From: Spirochaetaceae bacterium
GTDB lineage: Bacteria > Spirochaetota > Spirochaetia > Treponematales > Treponemataceae
NCBI GenBank assembly: GCA_017622135.1
Contig: JAGARR010000030.1
Span: 18,640 to 82,639, forward strand
Reading direction: 5' to 3'
Length of the DNA: 64,000 nt
A program made the position numbers and the translations under genes. Numbering within the stretch: the stretch's first letter is position 1; the number at the start of each line of letters is the position of its first letter. The notes under the pieces were generated by a model. It did not search any database, was not told the origin of the DNA, and saw only the letters and a program-made list of their open reading frames with translations. Positions 1 through 8,929 of this stretch are shown one piece after another.

Positions 1-71
1 TTCGGGCCAAACGCTTCTTTGTTGTTCACTATAAATAAAATACGAAAATTTTACTAGCGGAGTACATCCTT

Positions 72-1154
72 ATGACGGCCATTATCATTGTAGGAGTCAT
101 AATCCTTCTCATCACAGGAGGCGCTCTCATGGCAGGTGCCATCATGTTCAAGGAGCTTTTTGTCCGCAAGCCTGACGACGGCTCCACCAATCCCACGGTG
201 ATTCAGCAGGCTCTGGAAAAAATGCGGCAGAATGCTCCAGGAGGACAGGTGGATGGAGTAAAAACGAACGACAAGTTTGCCGTCCTTTCCGCCCACGTCA
301 ATGACCCAAAGATTATGATTCCTGTGCTGGAGGCCAAATTGCGTTGGCTGACCTTACTGGAAAAGGGTGAAATCCAGGAGCTTTCTGTCACCGCCTACGA
401 TGGAATCACCTTAGCTGGCTACCTGTGGGAAACTGCTGGGAGCAAGGGGGTCGCACTGTTGGTGCATGGCTACACCGACTCTGCCGCTGGAATGGCTTAT
501 CTGGCAGAAGAATATCACAGGCTGGGTTTTTCCGTTTTGTCTGTGGACTGCCGAGCCCACGGAAAGTCAGGCGGCAAGAACATCACCATGGGCTACACCG
601 ATGCCAAGGATGTGGCCCGCTGGATAGAAAGGATTCAGGAATTGAAAGGCTCTCAAACAAATCTGATTCTCCACGGTGTATCCATGGGTGCCGTCACGGT
701 AATTCAAGCATTAAATGAGAAGACTGCCCTGGAATCCGCCGATACTATCAGAGGAGTGGCGGCAGATTGCGGCTTTTCGTCGGCACTGGACCAGTTGAGC
801 CAGCAGGGAACAGTCATCTTTGGTTCCTCTCCAGTAATACAGCTGGCCATAAGGCTGATGCTCGCAGGTCTTTCCACCGTAAATTACCTGCGCTGCGGAT
901 TCTTCTACTCCCAGGATTCTGCCCGGAACGCATTGATTCGCCGCAGGGAACTGGCCACACAAAAGGTGCCCTTGGTGCTGTTCCACGGTGAAAATGATGC
1001 ATTCATCAGTCCTGACATGGCTCACCAGTTGGAAGAAGCAGCTGGTTCGGAAAAGGTGCTGAAAATCCATGTTCCCGGTGCACCCCATATCGGAAGCTAT
1101 TTTTATGACAAGGCAGGATATATGGAGGGAGTCAGAAAAGCATTCGGAATATAA
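72..1154 (+). CDS. Membrane-anchored alpha/beta hydrolase
   Basis: This is a serine hydrolase of the alpha/beta-hydrolase fold, in the broad group with BAAT/YqkD-like esterases; the substrate cannot be read from the sequence. Residues 3-27 are a hydrophobic anchor, so the enzyme probably faces the periplasm from the inner membrane. The oxyanion-side motif LLVHGYTDS is near residue 132, the nucleophile elbow GVSMG puts the nucleophile at Ser204, and Asp309 (in HGENDAFI) and His339 (in GAPHIGS) complete a plausible triad. The length of 360 aa is normal for this group. A CGGAG Shine-Dalgarno lies about 9 nt before the ATG. The gene stands alone, ahead of mtnN on the same strand with a 160 nt gap. 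The fold is secure and the exact function is not. Confidence 0.85.
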   Translation: MTAIIIVGVIILLITGGALMAGAIMFKELFVRKPDDGSTNPTVIQQALEKMRQNAPGGQVDGVKTNDKFAVLSAHVNDPKIMIPVLEAKLRWLTLLEKGEIQELSVTAYDGITLAGYLWETAGSKGVALLVHGYTDSAAGMAYLAEEYHRLGFSVLSVDCRAHGKSGGKNITMGYTDAKDVARWIERIQELKGSQTNLILHGVSMGAVTVIQALNEKTALESADTIRGVAADCGFSSALDQLSQQGTVIFGSSPVIQLAIRLMLAGLSTVNYLRCGFFYSQDSARNALIRRRELATQKVPLVLFHGENDAFISPDMAHQLEEAAGSEKVLKIHVPGAPHIGSYFYDKAGYMEGVRKAFGI

Positions 1155-1160
1155 AAAAAA

Positions 1161-1198
1161 CCGTGCGCTAAAGGAGGAAGAAAACGCGGCACGGCTTT
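1161..1198 (+). terminator. Weak intrinsic terminator after the hydrolase
   Basis: CCGTGC at 1161-1166 can pair with GCACGG at 1189-1194, followed by CTTTT and preceded by an A-run. The stem is only six pairs with a long loop, so this is tentative. Confidence 0.35.
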
Positions 1199-1315
1199 TA
1201 TCATTGCTACTAAATAAATCATACTTTATCGGTAAAAAAATGTCAATAGATTTTTTCGCATTTATTACTTTTTTTTACTGTTTTTCGCATAAAAATAAGA
1301 GAGAAGGAGATTCAA

Positions 1316-2020
1316 ATGAATAGAATAGGCATTATTGGTGCAATGGATGTGGAAATTGAGAGAATCTGCCAGAACATTTCTGGCATCATCCTCCATCAGG
1401 TTTGTGGGTTGGACTTTCTGGAAGGCTTCCTGATGGAAACACCAGTGGTGGTAGTTCGCTCTGGGGTGGGAAAGGTGAATGCCGCCCTCTGTGCCCAGCT
1501 GCTCATCACTAAATTCAAGATTACCCATCTGATAAATACCGGTGTGGCAGGAGCCATGGCATCTGGATTGGGAGTGCTGGATATGGTCATCTCCACCGAG
1601 GTCATGTACCATGATGTGGACGCCACCAACTGGGGCTACGAGAGCTGCACAATACCTGGCATGAACCGAACCTTTCCGGCAGATTCCAGCATGGTCAAAT
1701 TGGCCACTGACGCCTGCAAGAAAAATTTTCCCTGCAAGAACACCATCCAGGGACTCATTGCTTCGGGCGACCAATTCATTGGCTCCAACGAAATGAAGGA
1801 GAAGATCAAGAGTCTTTGCAATCCCGCCTGTGTGGAGATGGAGGGTGCGGCCATCGGCCACGTGGCGTTTGTCAACCGAATTCCCTTTGTGGTGATTCGC
1901 TGTATGTCAGACATGGCGGATGACCACGGGGAAACAACGGCGCGATTCAACGAAAAGGAAGGAGCTAACATAAGTGCACACATCGTCTGTACTATGGTGC
2001 AGGCCTTGGGAAGCCACTAG
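1316..2020 (+). CDS. mtnN: 5'-methylthioadenosine/S-adenosylhomocysteine nucleosidase
   Basis: The enzyme cleaves the glycosidic bond of methylthioadenosine and S-adenosylhomocysteine, releasing adenine in the methionine salvage and SAM detoxification route. The 234 aa length matches the family. The N-terminal GIIGAMDVEIE carries the catalytic glutamate (Glu13). The substrate motif VEMEGAAIGHV (Glu174 and Glu176 region) and RCMSDMADD (Asp199, the general acid position) are intact. A strong AAGGAG ribosome-binding site precedes the ATG. The stop is followed one base later by the birA start, so the two genes are probably co-transcribed and translationally coupled. The protein is expected to be cytoplasmic. 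Confidence 0.93.
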   Translation: MNRIGIIGAMDVEIERICQNISGIILHQVCGLDFLEGFLMETPVVVVRSGVGKVNAALCAQLLITKFKITHLINTGVAGAMASGLGVLDMVISTEVMYHDVDATNWGYESCTIPGMNRTFPADSSMVKLATDACKKNFPCKNTIQGLIASGDQFIGSNEMKEKIKSLCNPACVEMEGAAIGHVAFVNRIPFVVIRCMSDMADDHGETTARFNEKEGANISAHIVCTMVQALGSH

Positions 2021-2021
2021 T

Positions 2022-3041
2022 ATGGAACAGCGCTCCCCCCTTCCCTATACTCTGATTTCCCAATCCAAGAACGCCCACATGGATTTGCTGGACAGGTTCA
2101 TCCTTTCTGACCTGCTGGCCCACAGCGTCACTATGCCGAACAATCTTTCCCTCCAGCATACAGATGTGGACAACCTCCTGTTCTCGGCCTTTGCCTGGCA
2201 GGAGAAAATCCACCTGTATCCCGTTGTGGACTCCACCAATAGCGTGGCACGGCAAGCGGTGGAAGCTGCCATCAAGGAAGAGCCGCTTCACCATCCCAAT
2301 GGCAGCCTCACTGGCCACGGACGGAAGCTCCACGGCTCACTCTTTCTGGCAGAGCACCAGACTGCCGGACGAGGAAGACAAGGACGCAGCTTCTACTCCC
2401 CCAGCTCTGTGGGGCTCTACCTGTCCATCGTGGTGGTTCCACCGGGTGGCATTCAAGATCCGGCACTCATTACCGCTACTGCAGCGCTGGCAGTCTGCCA
2501 GGCTTTGAAACAGGTCTACGGCATTGCAGCCAGCATCAAGTGGGTGAATGACATCTTCTACCAGGGAAAGAAGATTTGTGGAATTCTGACGGAAGGAGTG
2601 GCCGACCAAACCCTGGGAAGCATCCCCGCCGCCATCATCGGAATCGGAGTGAATGTAGCACAGTCCATGAAGGGCTTTCCTCAAGAGCTGGAAGGCATTG
2701 CGGGAACAGTGCTACCTCCGGGAGACAGCCGCCTCCAGAGAAACCAGCTGACCGCAGCCATTGTGCAGCACCTGATGACAGACCTGGGCATAGTGTGGCA
2801 GCAGCATAAACGGCATCATAGTGCAGGAGGAATCATGGAGGAGTACCGGCGTCTCAGCATCCTGAAGCCGGGACAGAAGGTGGTGGTCTTTCCCCTACCC
2901 GACTCCAGCCACCAGTCATATGCAGCTACCGTGCTGGGAATTGACCACCGAGCCCGTCTCCAGGTGCAACTGGAGGACGGCAGTCAGCGGTTGCTGGAGT
3001 CTGGCGAGGTGAGTCTGAGAAGCGAGCATTTTACAGGCTAG
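2022..3041 (+). CDS. birA: Biotin--[acetyl-CoA-carboxylase] ligase
   Basis: The ligase attaches biotin through biotinyl-AMP to biotin-dependent carboxylase or decarboxylase carriers in the cytoplasm. The ATG at 2022, right after the mtnN stop, was chosen over an in-frame upstream codon that would overlap mtnN. This gives 339 aa. The biotinyl-AMP loop GRGRQGRSF lies near residue 117, KWVNDIF near 173 and GIGVNV near 208, followed by a C-terminal SH3-like domain. About 65 N-terminal residues precede the catalytic domain and do not look like the helix-turn-helix of repressor-type BirA, so it is probably a monofunctional ligase with an unusual leader region. Confidence 0.9.
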   Translation: MEQRSPLPYTLISQSKNAHMDLLDRFILSDLLAHSVTMPNNLSLQHTDVDNLLFSAFAWQEKIHLYPVVDSTNSVARQAVEAAIKEEPLHHPNGSLTGHGRKLHGSLFLAEHQTAGRGRQGRSFYSPSSVGLYLSIVVVPPGGIQDPALITATAALAVCQALKQVYGIAASIKWVNDIFYQGKKICGILTEGVADQTLGSIPAAIIGIGVNVAQSMKGFPQELEGIAGTVLPPGDSRLQRNQLTAAIVQHLMTDLGIVWQQHKRHHSAGGIMEEYRRLSILKPGQKVVVFPLPDSSHQSYAATVLGIDHRARLQVQLEDGSQRLLESGEVSLRSEHFTG

Positions 3042-3069
3042 GGAAGAAATCCTCCTGCCAACAACATAT

Positions 3070-3094
3070 AAGGCCAGCCCCAAAGGCTGGCCTT
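3070..3094. terminator. Convergent hairpin, possible bidirectional terminator
   Basis: AAGGCCAGCC and GGCTGGCCTT form a perfect 10 bp stem with a CCAAA loop, placed between the convergent birA and DUF362 genes. There is no long T-run on either strand, so termination efficiency is uncertain. Confidence 0.6.
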
Positions 3095-3106
3095 GCTACG
3101 TTAAAC

Positions 3107-4231
3107 TCAAATCACAATCAACTCATAGGTGCCGCTACCAAGCCCCATCTTTTCCCCGTGGGCAATCTGGCTCTTCCAGTCAGTGGCCGGATGCACGTCA
3201 CAGAAGTGATCCCCGTGGGTATGCTCCTTTTCAGCCAGGCTTGACCCGGCACTCACCGGCTGCTGGTTGACGGCATCGGCACAGGCCACATCGATGGCTA
3301 CCGGGTCAAAGGAGGCGAACATTCCCACGTCGGGCACAATGGGAGCGTCGTTCTCCGCATGGCAGTCGCAGTAGGGGGAAATGTCCATAGCCAGACTCAC
3401 ATGGAAGTGGGGCCGACCGTGAAGGATGGCAGCGGTGTACTCCACCATCTTGCAGTTCAGCACATCGTTGGAGTTGTCGGCTCCGGGGCGGATGGCATCG
3501 GTGGGGCACACGCCGATACAGCGGCCGCACCCAGTACAGGCATCCTGATCGATGAAGGCCTTCTTGTCGGTGATGGTGATGGAGTCATGGGCGCAGTTCT
3601 TCTGACACATGGTGCAGCCAATGCACTTCTTGGTGTAGACGTAGGGCTTTCCTGCGGCGTGCATCTCCATCTTGCCGGCGCGGGAGCCGCAGCCCATGCC
3701 GATGTTCTTGATGGCACCGCCAAAGCCCGTTGCCTCGTGGGCCTTGAAGTGGTTCAGGGAGATGATGATGTCCGCATCCATCACCGCACGGCCCACCTTT
3801 GCCTCCTTCACGTACTGGCCCTTGGGAACAGGAACATAGGCTTCGTCGGTACCCTTGAGCCCGTCCCCGATAATCACGTGGCAGCCGGTGGAAAGCGGGG
3901 AAAAACCGTTGAGAAAGGCGGCATCCAAATGGTCCAGGGCGTTCTTGCGGCTGCCCACGTACAGAGTGTTGCAGTCCACCAGGAAGGGACGGCCTCCCAG
4001 CTCCCGCACCAGATCAACCACCACCTTGGCATAATTGGGCCGCAGGAAGGCAAGGTTTCCCGGCTCCCCAAAGTGCATCTTGATGGCCACGAATTTTCCC
4101 TGGAAGTCAATGTCCTTGATTCCCGCCGTAATCATCAGCCGCCGCAGTTTGGGCAGCAAGCCCTCCTGAAAGGTGGTACGAAAATTCGTAAAGTAAACCT
4201 TTGAAACACCAGTTGCAGCTGTTTTGTCCAT
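3107..4231 (-). CDS. DUF362 domain protein with two 4Fe-4S motifs
   Basis: This is a two-part iron-sulfur protein: an N-terminal DUF362 domain (about residues 25-195) and a ferredoxin-type domain with [11 protein letters not shown] near residue 202 and [11 protein letters not shown] near residue 232, each able to hold a 4Fe-4S cluster. A DUF362-like segment continues to the C-terminus. Proteins of this class are widespread in anaerobes and presumed to be electron carriers, but their partners are generally unknown. The reading frame is open for another 90 codons upstream, but those residues are low in family character and run into the next gene. The ATG at 4231 is preceded by GGAGG at good spacing, giving 374 aa. 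No signal peptide is seen. Confidence 0.88.
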   Translation of the reverse strand: MDKTAATGVSKVYFTNFRTTFQEGLLPKLRRLMITAGIKDIDFQGKFVAIKMHFGEPGNLAFLRPNYAKVVVDLVRELGGRPFLVDCNTLYVGSRKNALDHLDAAFLNGFSPLSTGCHVIIGDGLKGTDEAYVPVPKGQYVKEAKVGRAVMDADIIISLNHFKAHEATGFGGAIKNIGMGCGSRAGKMEMHAAGKPYVYTKKCIGCTMCQKNCAHDSITITDKKAFIDQDACTGCGRCIGVCPTDAIRPGADNSNDVLNCKMVEYTAAILHGRPHFHVSLAMDISPYCDCHAENDAPIVPDVGMFASFDPVAIDVACADAVNQQPVSAGSSLAEKEHTHGDHFCDVHPATDWKSQIAHGEKMGLGSGTYELIVI

Positions 4232-4352
4232 AAAAGCCTCCGCATATTCTGAAATTCTTGGGGGACTGGCCACACCAGTGGCCCTTCCTTCCATTCTACC
4301 CTTTTTACCTGAGTTTGAATATTGATTTGATCTCAATTCACCTGTTTTCTCC

Positions 4353-4988
4353 CTAAAATCGGCGGCCGACACCCACGGCTCGGCCATCTCCCTGACCCTG
4401 AAAATAGAAGGTGGAGGGAGCATCCTCCGGAATGAGGGCGCTGATACAGGCATCTTGATACACCGAGCCCTCGTACACCTCAGTAATGAGGAGGAGGACA
4501 TTGCAGGTGGGCAGCTTCAGTTGAATTCCAGTGAAGGCAATCTCGTCCGCCAGCTTCAGCTGGTACACCAGTCCATTGTCCAAATCCTCTATCCTAATGG
4601 ACTTTGCCCTGCTGTTCTCCCGAAAGGCACTAGGATTGGCCAAATCAACGTAGCCATTCAATATGTTAAGGGAAGAAAATGATTTGTCACAGGAAAGCTT
4701 GATGGTTTGCCCCACGCCGTTTCCCGCCGCACCCTCCATCCAGGGCAGATGCTCCTGATTCCACACCAGCTGGGTTGCGTCATCTGCCACAGAATATAAA
4801 TAACGGCCCAGGTTCTGGGCGGCATAAATCCGCACACCGCCAGAAACCTCCTCCATCATGATGGAAGAGGCCGTATACTTCGGATTGAATTCTGAAGACA
4901 AAAAGGCAGGATTGTCCCGTCCCCGATGCTGGGCAATCACCACTCCCACCATCCCCATCACCAACCAGTAACACACAAGCTTTTTCAT
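4353..4988 (-). CDS. Exported protein with discoidin/NADase-type glycan-binding-like domain
   Basis: A 211 aa exported protein. Residues 1-19 form a signal peptide ending at a VIAQ-type site. The central part (about 75-180) has the pattern [19 protein letters not shown] and [11 protein letters not shown], which matches the spacing of the discoidin-like fold called the NADase-type glycan-binding domain in several bacterial surface proteins. I infer carbohydrate or surface binding; no catalytic domain is present. It has its own AGAGG ribosome-binding site. It lies on the minus strand between the efflux operon and the DUF362 gene, with gaps of about 120 and 200 nt, so it may be a separate unit. 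The domain call rests on pattern memory, not on a search. Confidence 0.6.
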   Translation of the reverse strand: MKKLVCYWLVMGMVGVVIAQHRGRDNPAFLSSEFNPKYTASSIMMEEVSGGVRIYAAQNLGRYLYSVADDATQLVWNQEHLPWMEGAAGNGVGQTIKLSCDKSFSSLNILNGYVDLANPSAFRENSRAKSIRIEDLDNGLVYQLKLADEIAFTGIQLKLPTCNVLLLITEVYEGSVYQDACISALIPEDAPSTFYFQGQGDGRAVGVGRRF

Positions 4989-5086
4989 ACATCCTCTTGT
5001 ATGTGTTTCGGTAGAAGGCAGAGGAATCTAAAATGGAGGAAATGGTTGGTTTGATTTTTCTTACCAACCACATCCCCTGCACAGAA

Positions 5087-5132
5087 AAGGGCTTGTAGAT
5101 ACCAGTGCAATCACCCAATCCTACAAGCCCTT
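5087..5132 (-). terminator. Likely terminator of the RND efflux operon
   Basis: AAGGGCTTGTAG (5087-5098) and CTACAAGCCCTT (5121-5132) form a perfect 12 bp stem with a 22 nt loop. On the minus strand the stem is followed by TTTTC, and it sits about 60 nt past the last efflux gene. A second smaller hairpin (TGGTTGGT/ACCAACCA) lies at 5043-5070. Confidence 0.6.
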
Positions 5133-5193
5133 AGTTTGATTTTTTTATGGAAAATTCCCTTTTTTCTACAGCAAGAACGGAATCTTTCCCAAA

Positions 5194-5583
5194 CTACATC
5201 ATCTTCACCTTGCTGGTAAAGCAGGCCAGTCCCTCGTGGGGATACTCTTGATGGAGCCGAGAAACGATGGCCTTGGTCGCCTCGGCCTGCTCCTTTGTAC
5301 AGATGATGATGTACATGCAGTTCAGCTGGGGCCACACGGCATCCCCCATCTTGGGGTCGGTGACACCACGGCCCATCACCACCGGCAGCTTGGTGAACAT
5401 ACGGCCAGTATCTTCCTTCATGAAGGCTGTTACAAAGTCCTCCTCAATGGACTGGCTCATGATGATTTCCAGCCGCTGCAGCTTTGGCTCATCGCCCTTG
5501 TCTTTGGACTTCTTGTCCTTTTTTTCCTTCTTCTCTTTCTTTGCCTTCTGGACAACCTCTTCTTCAAGTTCTTCCTTACTCAT
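5194..5583 (-). CDS. PG0541-type transporter-associated protein (PII-like)
   Basis: A 129 aa cytoplasmic protein. The first 30 residues are a highly charged Lys/Glu stretch, and residues about 35-129 resemble a small ferredoxin-like/PII-like fold (QRLEIIMSQSIEEDF near the start, NCMYIIICTKEQAEA near the middle). This matches the family known as PG0541 transporter-associated proteins, found next to RND pumps in Bacteroidetes and spirochaetes. The start overlaps the RND pump stop by 8 nt, so it is the last gene of the efflux operon. By analogy with PII proteins it may regulate the pump, which is an inference. The Lys/Glu tail could contact membrane or RNA. Confidence 0.7.
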   Translation of the reverse strand: MSKEELEEEVVQKAKKEKKEKKDKKSKDKGDEPKLQRLEIIMSQSIEEDFVTAFMKEDTGRMFTKLPVVMGRGVTDPKMGDAVWPQLNCMYIIICTKEQAEATKAIVSRLHQEYPHEGLACFTSKVKMM

Positions 5584-8500
5584 CTAAATCCTCCATTCCA
5601 AAACTCTTCCGTGCGGAAAACTCCTCGACTGACTCCTCATCCTCCAAATCCTCCGCAGGCTTGTCATTCTTCACCAGTGTCGCCTTTCTGGACTTGGCAG
5701 CCTCCTTCTCCTTCCGCTGCTGAGCCTCAGCCGCAAGCTTCACGGCCTTCTTCTCAGCCCTCCTCTGCCGACGGACTTCCTTCTTCTCCGCCCGCTTTTC
5801 ACGGTACCGATTGAAGATGTAGTACAGAACCGGCATCAGGAACAGTGTCATGGTGGTGCTGAAGGTAAGGCCACCCAAAACCGTCTGACCAATGGGCTGA
5901 GTCATCTCGGAGCCCTCGCCGGGGAAGAAGGCCATGGGCACCAGTCCCAGCACGGTGGTGAGTGTGGTCATGAGGATGGGCCGCAAACGACTGCGTGCGG
6001 CCTCCACACAGGCATCCTCCAGACTGTACTCTCGCTTCCGCAGCAGGTTGGTAAAGTCCACCAGAACGATACCGTTGTTTACAACAACACCCACCAGAAC
6101 GAGGGCACCAACTGCCGTAATGATGTTCAGCGGGGAGCCAACTGCCAGATAGATGGCCACAATTCCGATGATGGAAAGCGGAATCGTAAACAGCACGATA
6201 AAGGGATCCAGGAAGGACTCAAACTGACTGGCCATAACGGCGAACACCAGAATCACCGCCATGATGATGATGACCGCAAACATCCGCAGGTTCTCCTGCA
6301 GGGACTCAAAGCTACCGCTGTAGCTCAAGTTCACATCATCTCCCAGTACCACGTGCTCCTGAATGGTCCGCTCCACCAACCGCTGCACCTCCTCAGCTGA
6401 CTGCCGCCAATTGATTTTCTTGGCGGTAATATGGATGGTGCGCATCTGGTTCTCGCGGACAATGGACACCGGTGAAGTGCCTTCCTGATATGCGGCAAAG
6501 CTAGACAAGGGAATCCGTTGGCCGGTGGAGTTGGTGACAAAAATCTGCTCCAGGTCAAGCACCTTGGAGCGGTCATCCTCGGAAAGCTGCACAAGAATAT
6601 CTATCTCGTTTCCACCGTCACGGTAACGGCTGGCAGTTGCACCGTTCACATTTGCCTTGATTTCATTGCTGACAGAGTAGATGTTCAGTCCCAGCTCCTG
6701 CAGCTTGTTCCGGTCAATCACAATGTCAATCTGGGGAAGACCGTCCTCAAGACTGCTGGTAACCTCCGTAACAATATCACTATCATATTCCACCAAGGCA
6801 TTCACGATGTCACGAGAGGCAGCCTGCAGCTGGTCCATGCTATTGCTCTTGATAACGACGTCAACATCGCTTCCGGTCATGGAGGCCATGCTGTTGGAGC
6901 TGAGGGTGAACTCAGCGCCGGGGAACTGGTTGAACAGGCCCCGCACCTTTGCAATGGCTTGGTCAGTGGTATCCCATCCAGGCTGCCGCTCTGCTTGCGG
7001 ATACAGGGAAATGCTCAGAGTCGCCGTATTGGTGGAGGCTCCTCCCAGACCCATCATGCTGGCACCACCCACAGACATTGTGGTGGACTTAATTCCCGTC
7101 ACGTTCTGCTGCACCATAGTGTCCAGCTGGCGAATCACCTGGTCGGTAGTTTCCAGTCGTGTTCCCTTGGGCATCTCCAAGCTGACGGAAATAGTGTTGG
7201 ACTCCTGCTCCGGCATGTTGATAAAGCCCACCACCGGAATCAGGGCAATACTGACAATCAGAAGGACCAAAATCGTTCCCAAAAGCAGAATCTTGTGGTG
7301 CAGCACCCAGCGGACACAATTGGCGTAGCCATTGTCCAGCCGATCAAAGAAACTACCAACTGCACGGTCAAAACGCCCCGCAATACCAGTCAGCTGACGG
7401 TTCGCAAGGTTTTCCAGCTTCAGGTACTTTGAGGAAAGCACCGGCACCAGAATAACCGCTACCACAAGGCTACAAATCAGGGAGAACACAACGGTGAAGG
7501 TTAGGCCAGAGAAAATCTGTCCCACCATCTCCAGCTCGCTGCTGTACATAATCAGCGGAAGGAATACGCAGATGGTAGTCAGGGTACTAGCTATAATAGC
7601 CATAATCATTTCCTGGGAACCGAGTATGGCAGCCGCCTTTGGTTTGGCACCCTTGGACCGATACGTGTAGATGTTTTCCAATATAACGATGGAGTTGTCC
7701 ACCAGCATACCTACACCCAGAGACAGACCGGCCAAGGTCATCAGATTCAAGGAGAATCCGGCGAACTTCATGATACCCAGGGTAATCACCAAGGAAATGG
7801 GGATAGTCAAGCTGATGATGATGGTACTCTTAATACTACGAAGAAACACCAGCAGCACTAAAACTGCCAGAACAGCACCTGAAACAACTGAGCTGACAAT
7901 GTTGTCGATAGAAGTCTCGATGATGTCAGTGGTATTCATTTCTTCTGTCAGCTTTACGTCCGCAGGCAACAGGGTCTGAATCTCCTCCACCTGATTGCGA
8001 ACCAGTTGAGCCGCCTGCACGGAATTCTTGCCGCTCTGCTTCTGGATATTCAGGATAACACAGGGAGTCCCATTCAAATAGGCAAGGCTGGACACGGGTT
8101 TGTAGCCCTCGTACACATCGGCAATGTCCCGCAGCAAGATCTTACTCACAGTGGGAGCTCCACCCATACCGTAGCCGCCGGCGGCCTTGTAGGCCACCAC
8201 CGTGTTACGGATATCCTCCAATGAGGTATACTCACCAGAGGTAGTGATGGAATAGGTGGTGTCATTCTCAGAAATTGTTCCACCAGAGCCTTCTATGTTC
8301 TGGGCACCAATCATCTGGGCAATCTGCGTAATGGTGAGGGAGTATGCTTCCAGACGGTCACGAGGAATATCGATGACGATGGCCTTTTCACGGCCACCGC
8401 TGATGGAGGCGGAGGCAACACCGTCCACCTGCTCTAGCCGAGGCTGCACCACATCCTCCGCATACTGCCGCAGCTCCTCTGGCGTCCGGTTACCACTCAA

Positions 8501-8929
8501 CACGTAGGACATGATGGGCATCATGGAGGGATCCGCCCTAATAATCAAAGGTGTTCCCGCATCATCCGGTAAATATCCTTTCACCAGGTCAATCTTGTCA
8601 CGAATTTCGTTGGTGGCCGCATCAAGGTTCGTGCCGAAATTCAAAATCAACATAATCAGGCTGGAACCAGAGGAGGAGATTGACTGCATGGTATCCAAGC
8701 CCGTAACGCTAGAAACAGCACTTTCCAGTGGTCGTGTCACAGAACGCTCCACTTCCTCTGGTCCTGCATTTGTGTAGGTGGTGGAAATGGCTATGTACGG
8801 CATCTCCATATCCGGCAACAGGTCGATGGGCAACTGGGTGGTAGAATAGATACCCAGTGCCGTCAAAACGGCGAAGATAATCAGAACCGTAGTTGGCTTT
8901 TCTACGGCCATCTTGGAGAGGGTCATCAA
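5576..8929 (-). CDS. RND efflux pump inner-membrane permease (AcrB/HAE family)
   Basis: A 1117 aa resistance-nodulation-division pump that exports substrates using the proton gradient. The N-terminal helix begins MMTLSKMAVEKPTTVLIIF. Two porter regions flank two groups of membrane helices. The TM4-type motif GMLVDNSIVILEN holds a single Asp where AcrB has an Asp pair, as in many non-proteobacterial HAE pumps. The second half repeats the fold with GVVVNNGIVLVDFTN. The C-terminus carries an unusual charged cytoplasmic tail of about 90 residues rich in Lys, Glu and Arg. The ATG overlaps the adaptor stop (ATGA), so adaptor, pump and the small PG0541-type protein are co-translated. Drug, bile or lipid substrates are all possible. 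Confidence 0.93.
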   Translation of the reverse strand: MMTLSKMAVEKPTTVLIIFAVLTALGIYSTTQLPIDLLPDMEMPYIAISTTYTNAGPEEVERSVTRPLESAVSSVTGLDTMQSISSSGSSLIMLILNFGTNLDAATNEIRDKIDLVKGYLPDDAGTPLIIRADPSMMPIMSYVLSGNRTPEELRQYAEDVVQPRLEQVDGVASASISGGREKAIVIDIPRDRLEAYSLTITQIAQMIGAQNIEGSGGTISENDTTYSITTSGEYTSLEDIRNTVVAYKAAGGYGMGGAPTVSKILLRDIADVYEGYKPVSSLAYLNGTPCVILNIQKQSGKNSVQAAQLVRNQVEEIQTLLPADVKLTEEMNTTDIIETSIDNIVSSVVSGAVLAVLVLLVFLRSIKSTIIISLTIPISLVITLGIMKFAGFSLNLMTLAGLSLGVGMLVDNSIVILENIYTYRSKGAKPKAAAILGSQEMIMAIIASTLTTICVFLPLIMYSSELEMVGQIFSGLTFTVVFSLICSLVVAVILVPVLSSKYLKLENLANRQLTGIAGRFDRAVGSFFDRLDNGYANCVRWVLHHKILLLGTILVLLIVSIALIPVVGFINMPEQESNTISVSLEMPKGTRLETTDQVIRQLDTMVQQNVTGIKSTTMSVGGASMMGLGGASTNTATLSISLYPQAERQPGWDTTDQAIAKVRGLFNQFPGAEFTLSSNSMASMTGSDVDVVIKSNSMDQLQAASRDIVNALVEYDSDIVTEVTSSLEDGLPQIDIVIDRNKLQELGLNIYSVSNEIKANVNGATASRYRDGGNEIDILVQLSEDDRSKVLDLEQIFVTNSTGQRIPLSSFAAYQEGTSPVSIVRENQMRTIHITAKKINWRQSAEEVQRLVERTIQEHVVLGDDVNLSYSGSFESLQENLRMFAVIIIMAVILVFAVMASQFESFLDPFIVLFTIPLSIIGIVAIYLAVGSPLNIITAVGALVLVGVVVNNGIVLVDFTNLLRKREYSLEDACVEAARSRLRPILMTTLTTVLGLVPMAFFPGEGSEMTQPIGQTVLGGLTFSTTMTLFLMPVLYYIFNRYREKRAEKKEVRRQRRAEKKAVKLAAEAQQRKEKEAAKSRKATLVKNDKPAEDLEDEESVEEFSARKSFGMEDLDE

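Noticed and set aside
3359..4204. A 281-codon plus-strand open frame over the DUF362 gene
   Set aside because: It mirrors the conserved DUF362 reading frame and shows Gly/Val/His-rich shadow composition.
6518..7432. A 304-codon plus-strand open frame inside the RND pump gene
   Set aside because: Shadow of the pump gene: no ribosome-binding site, low-complexity His/Gly composition.
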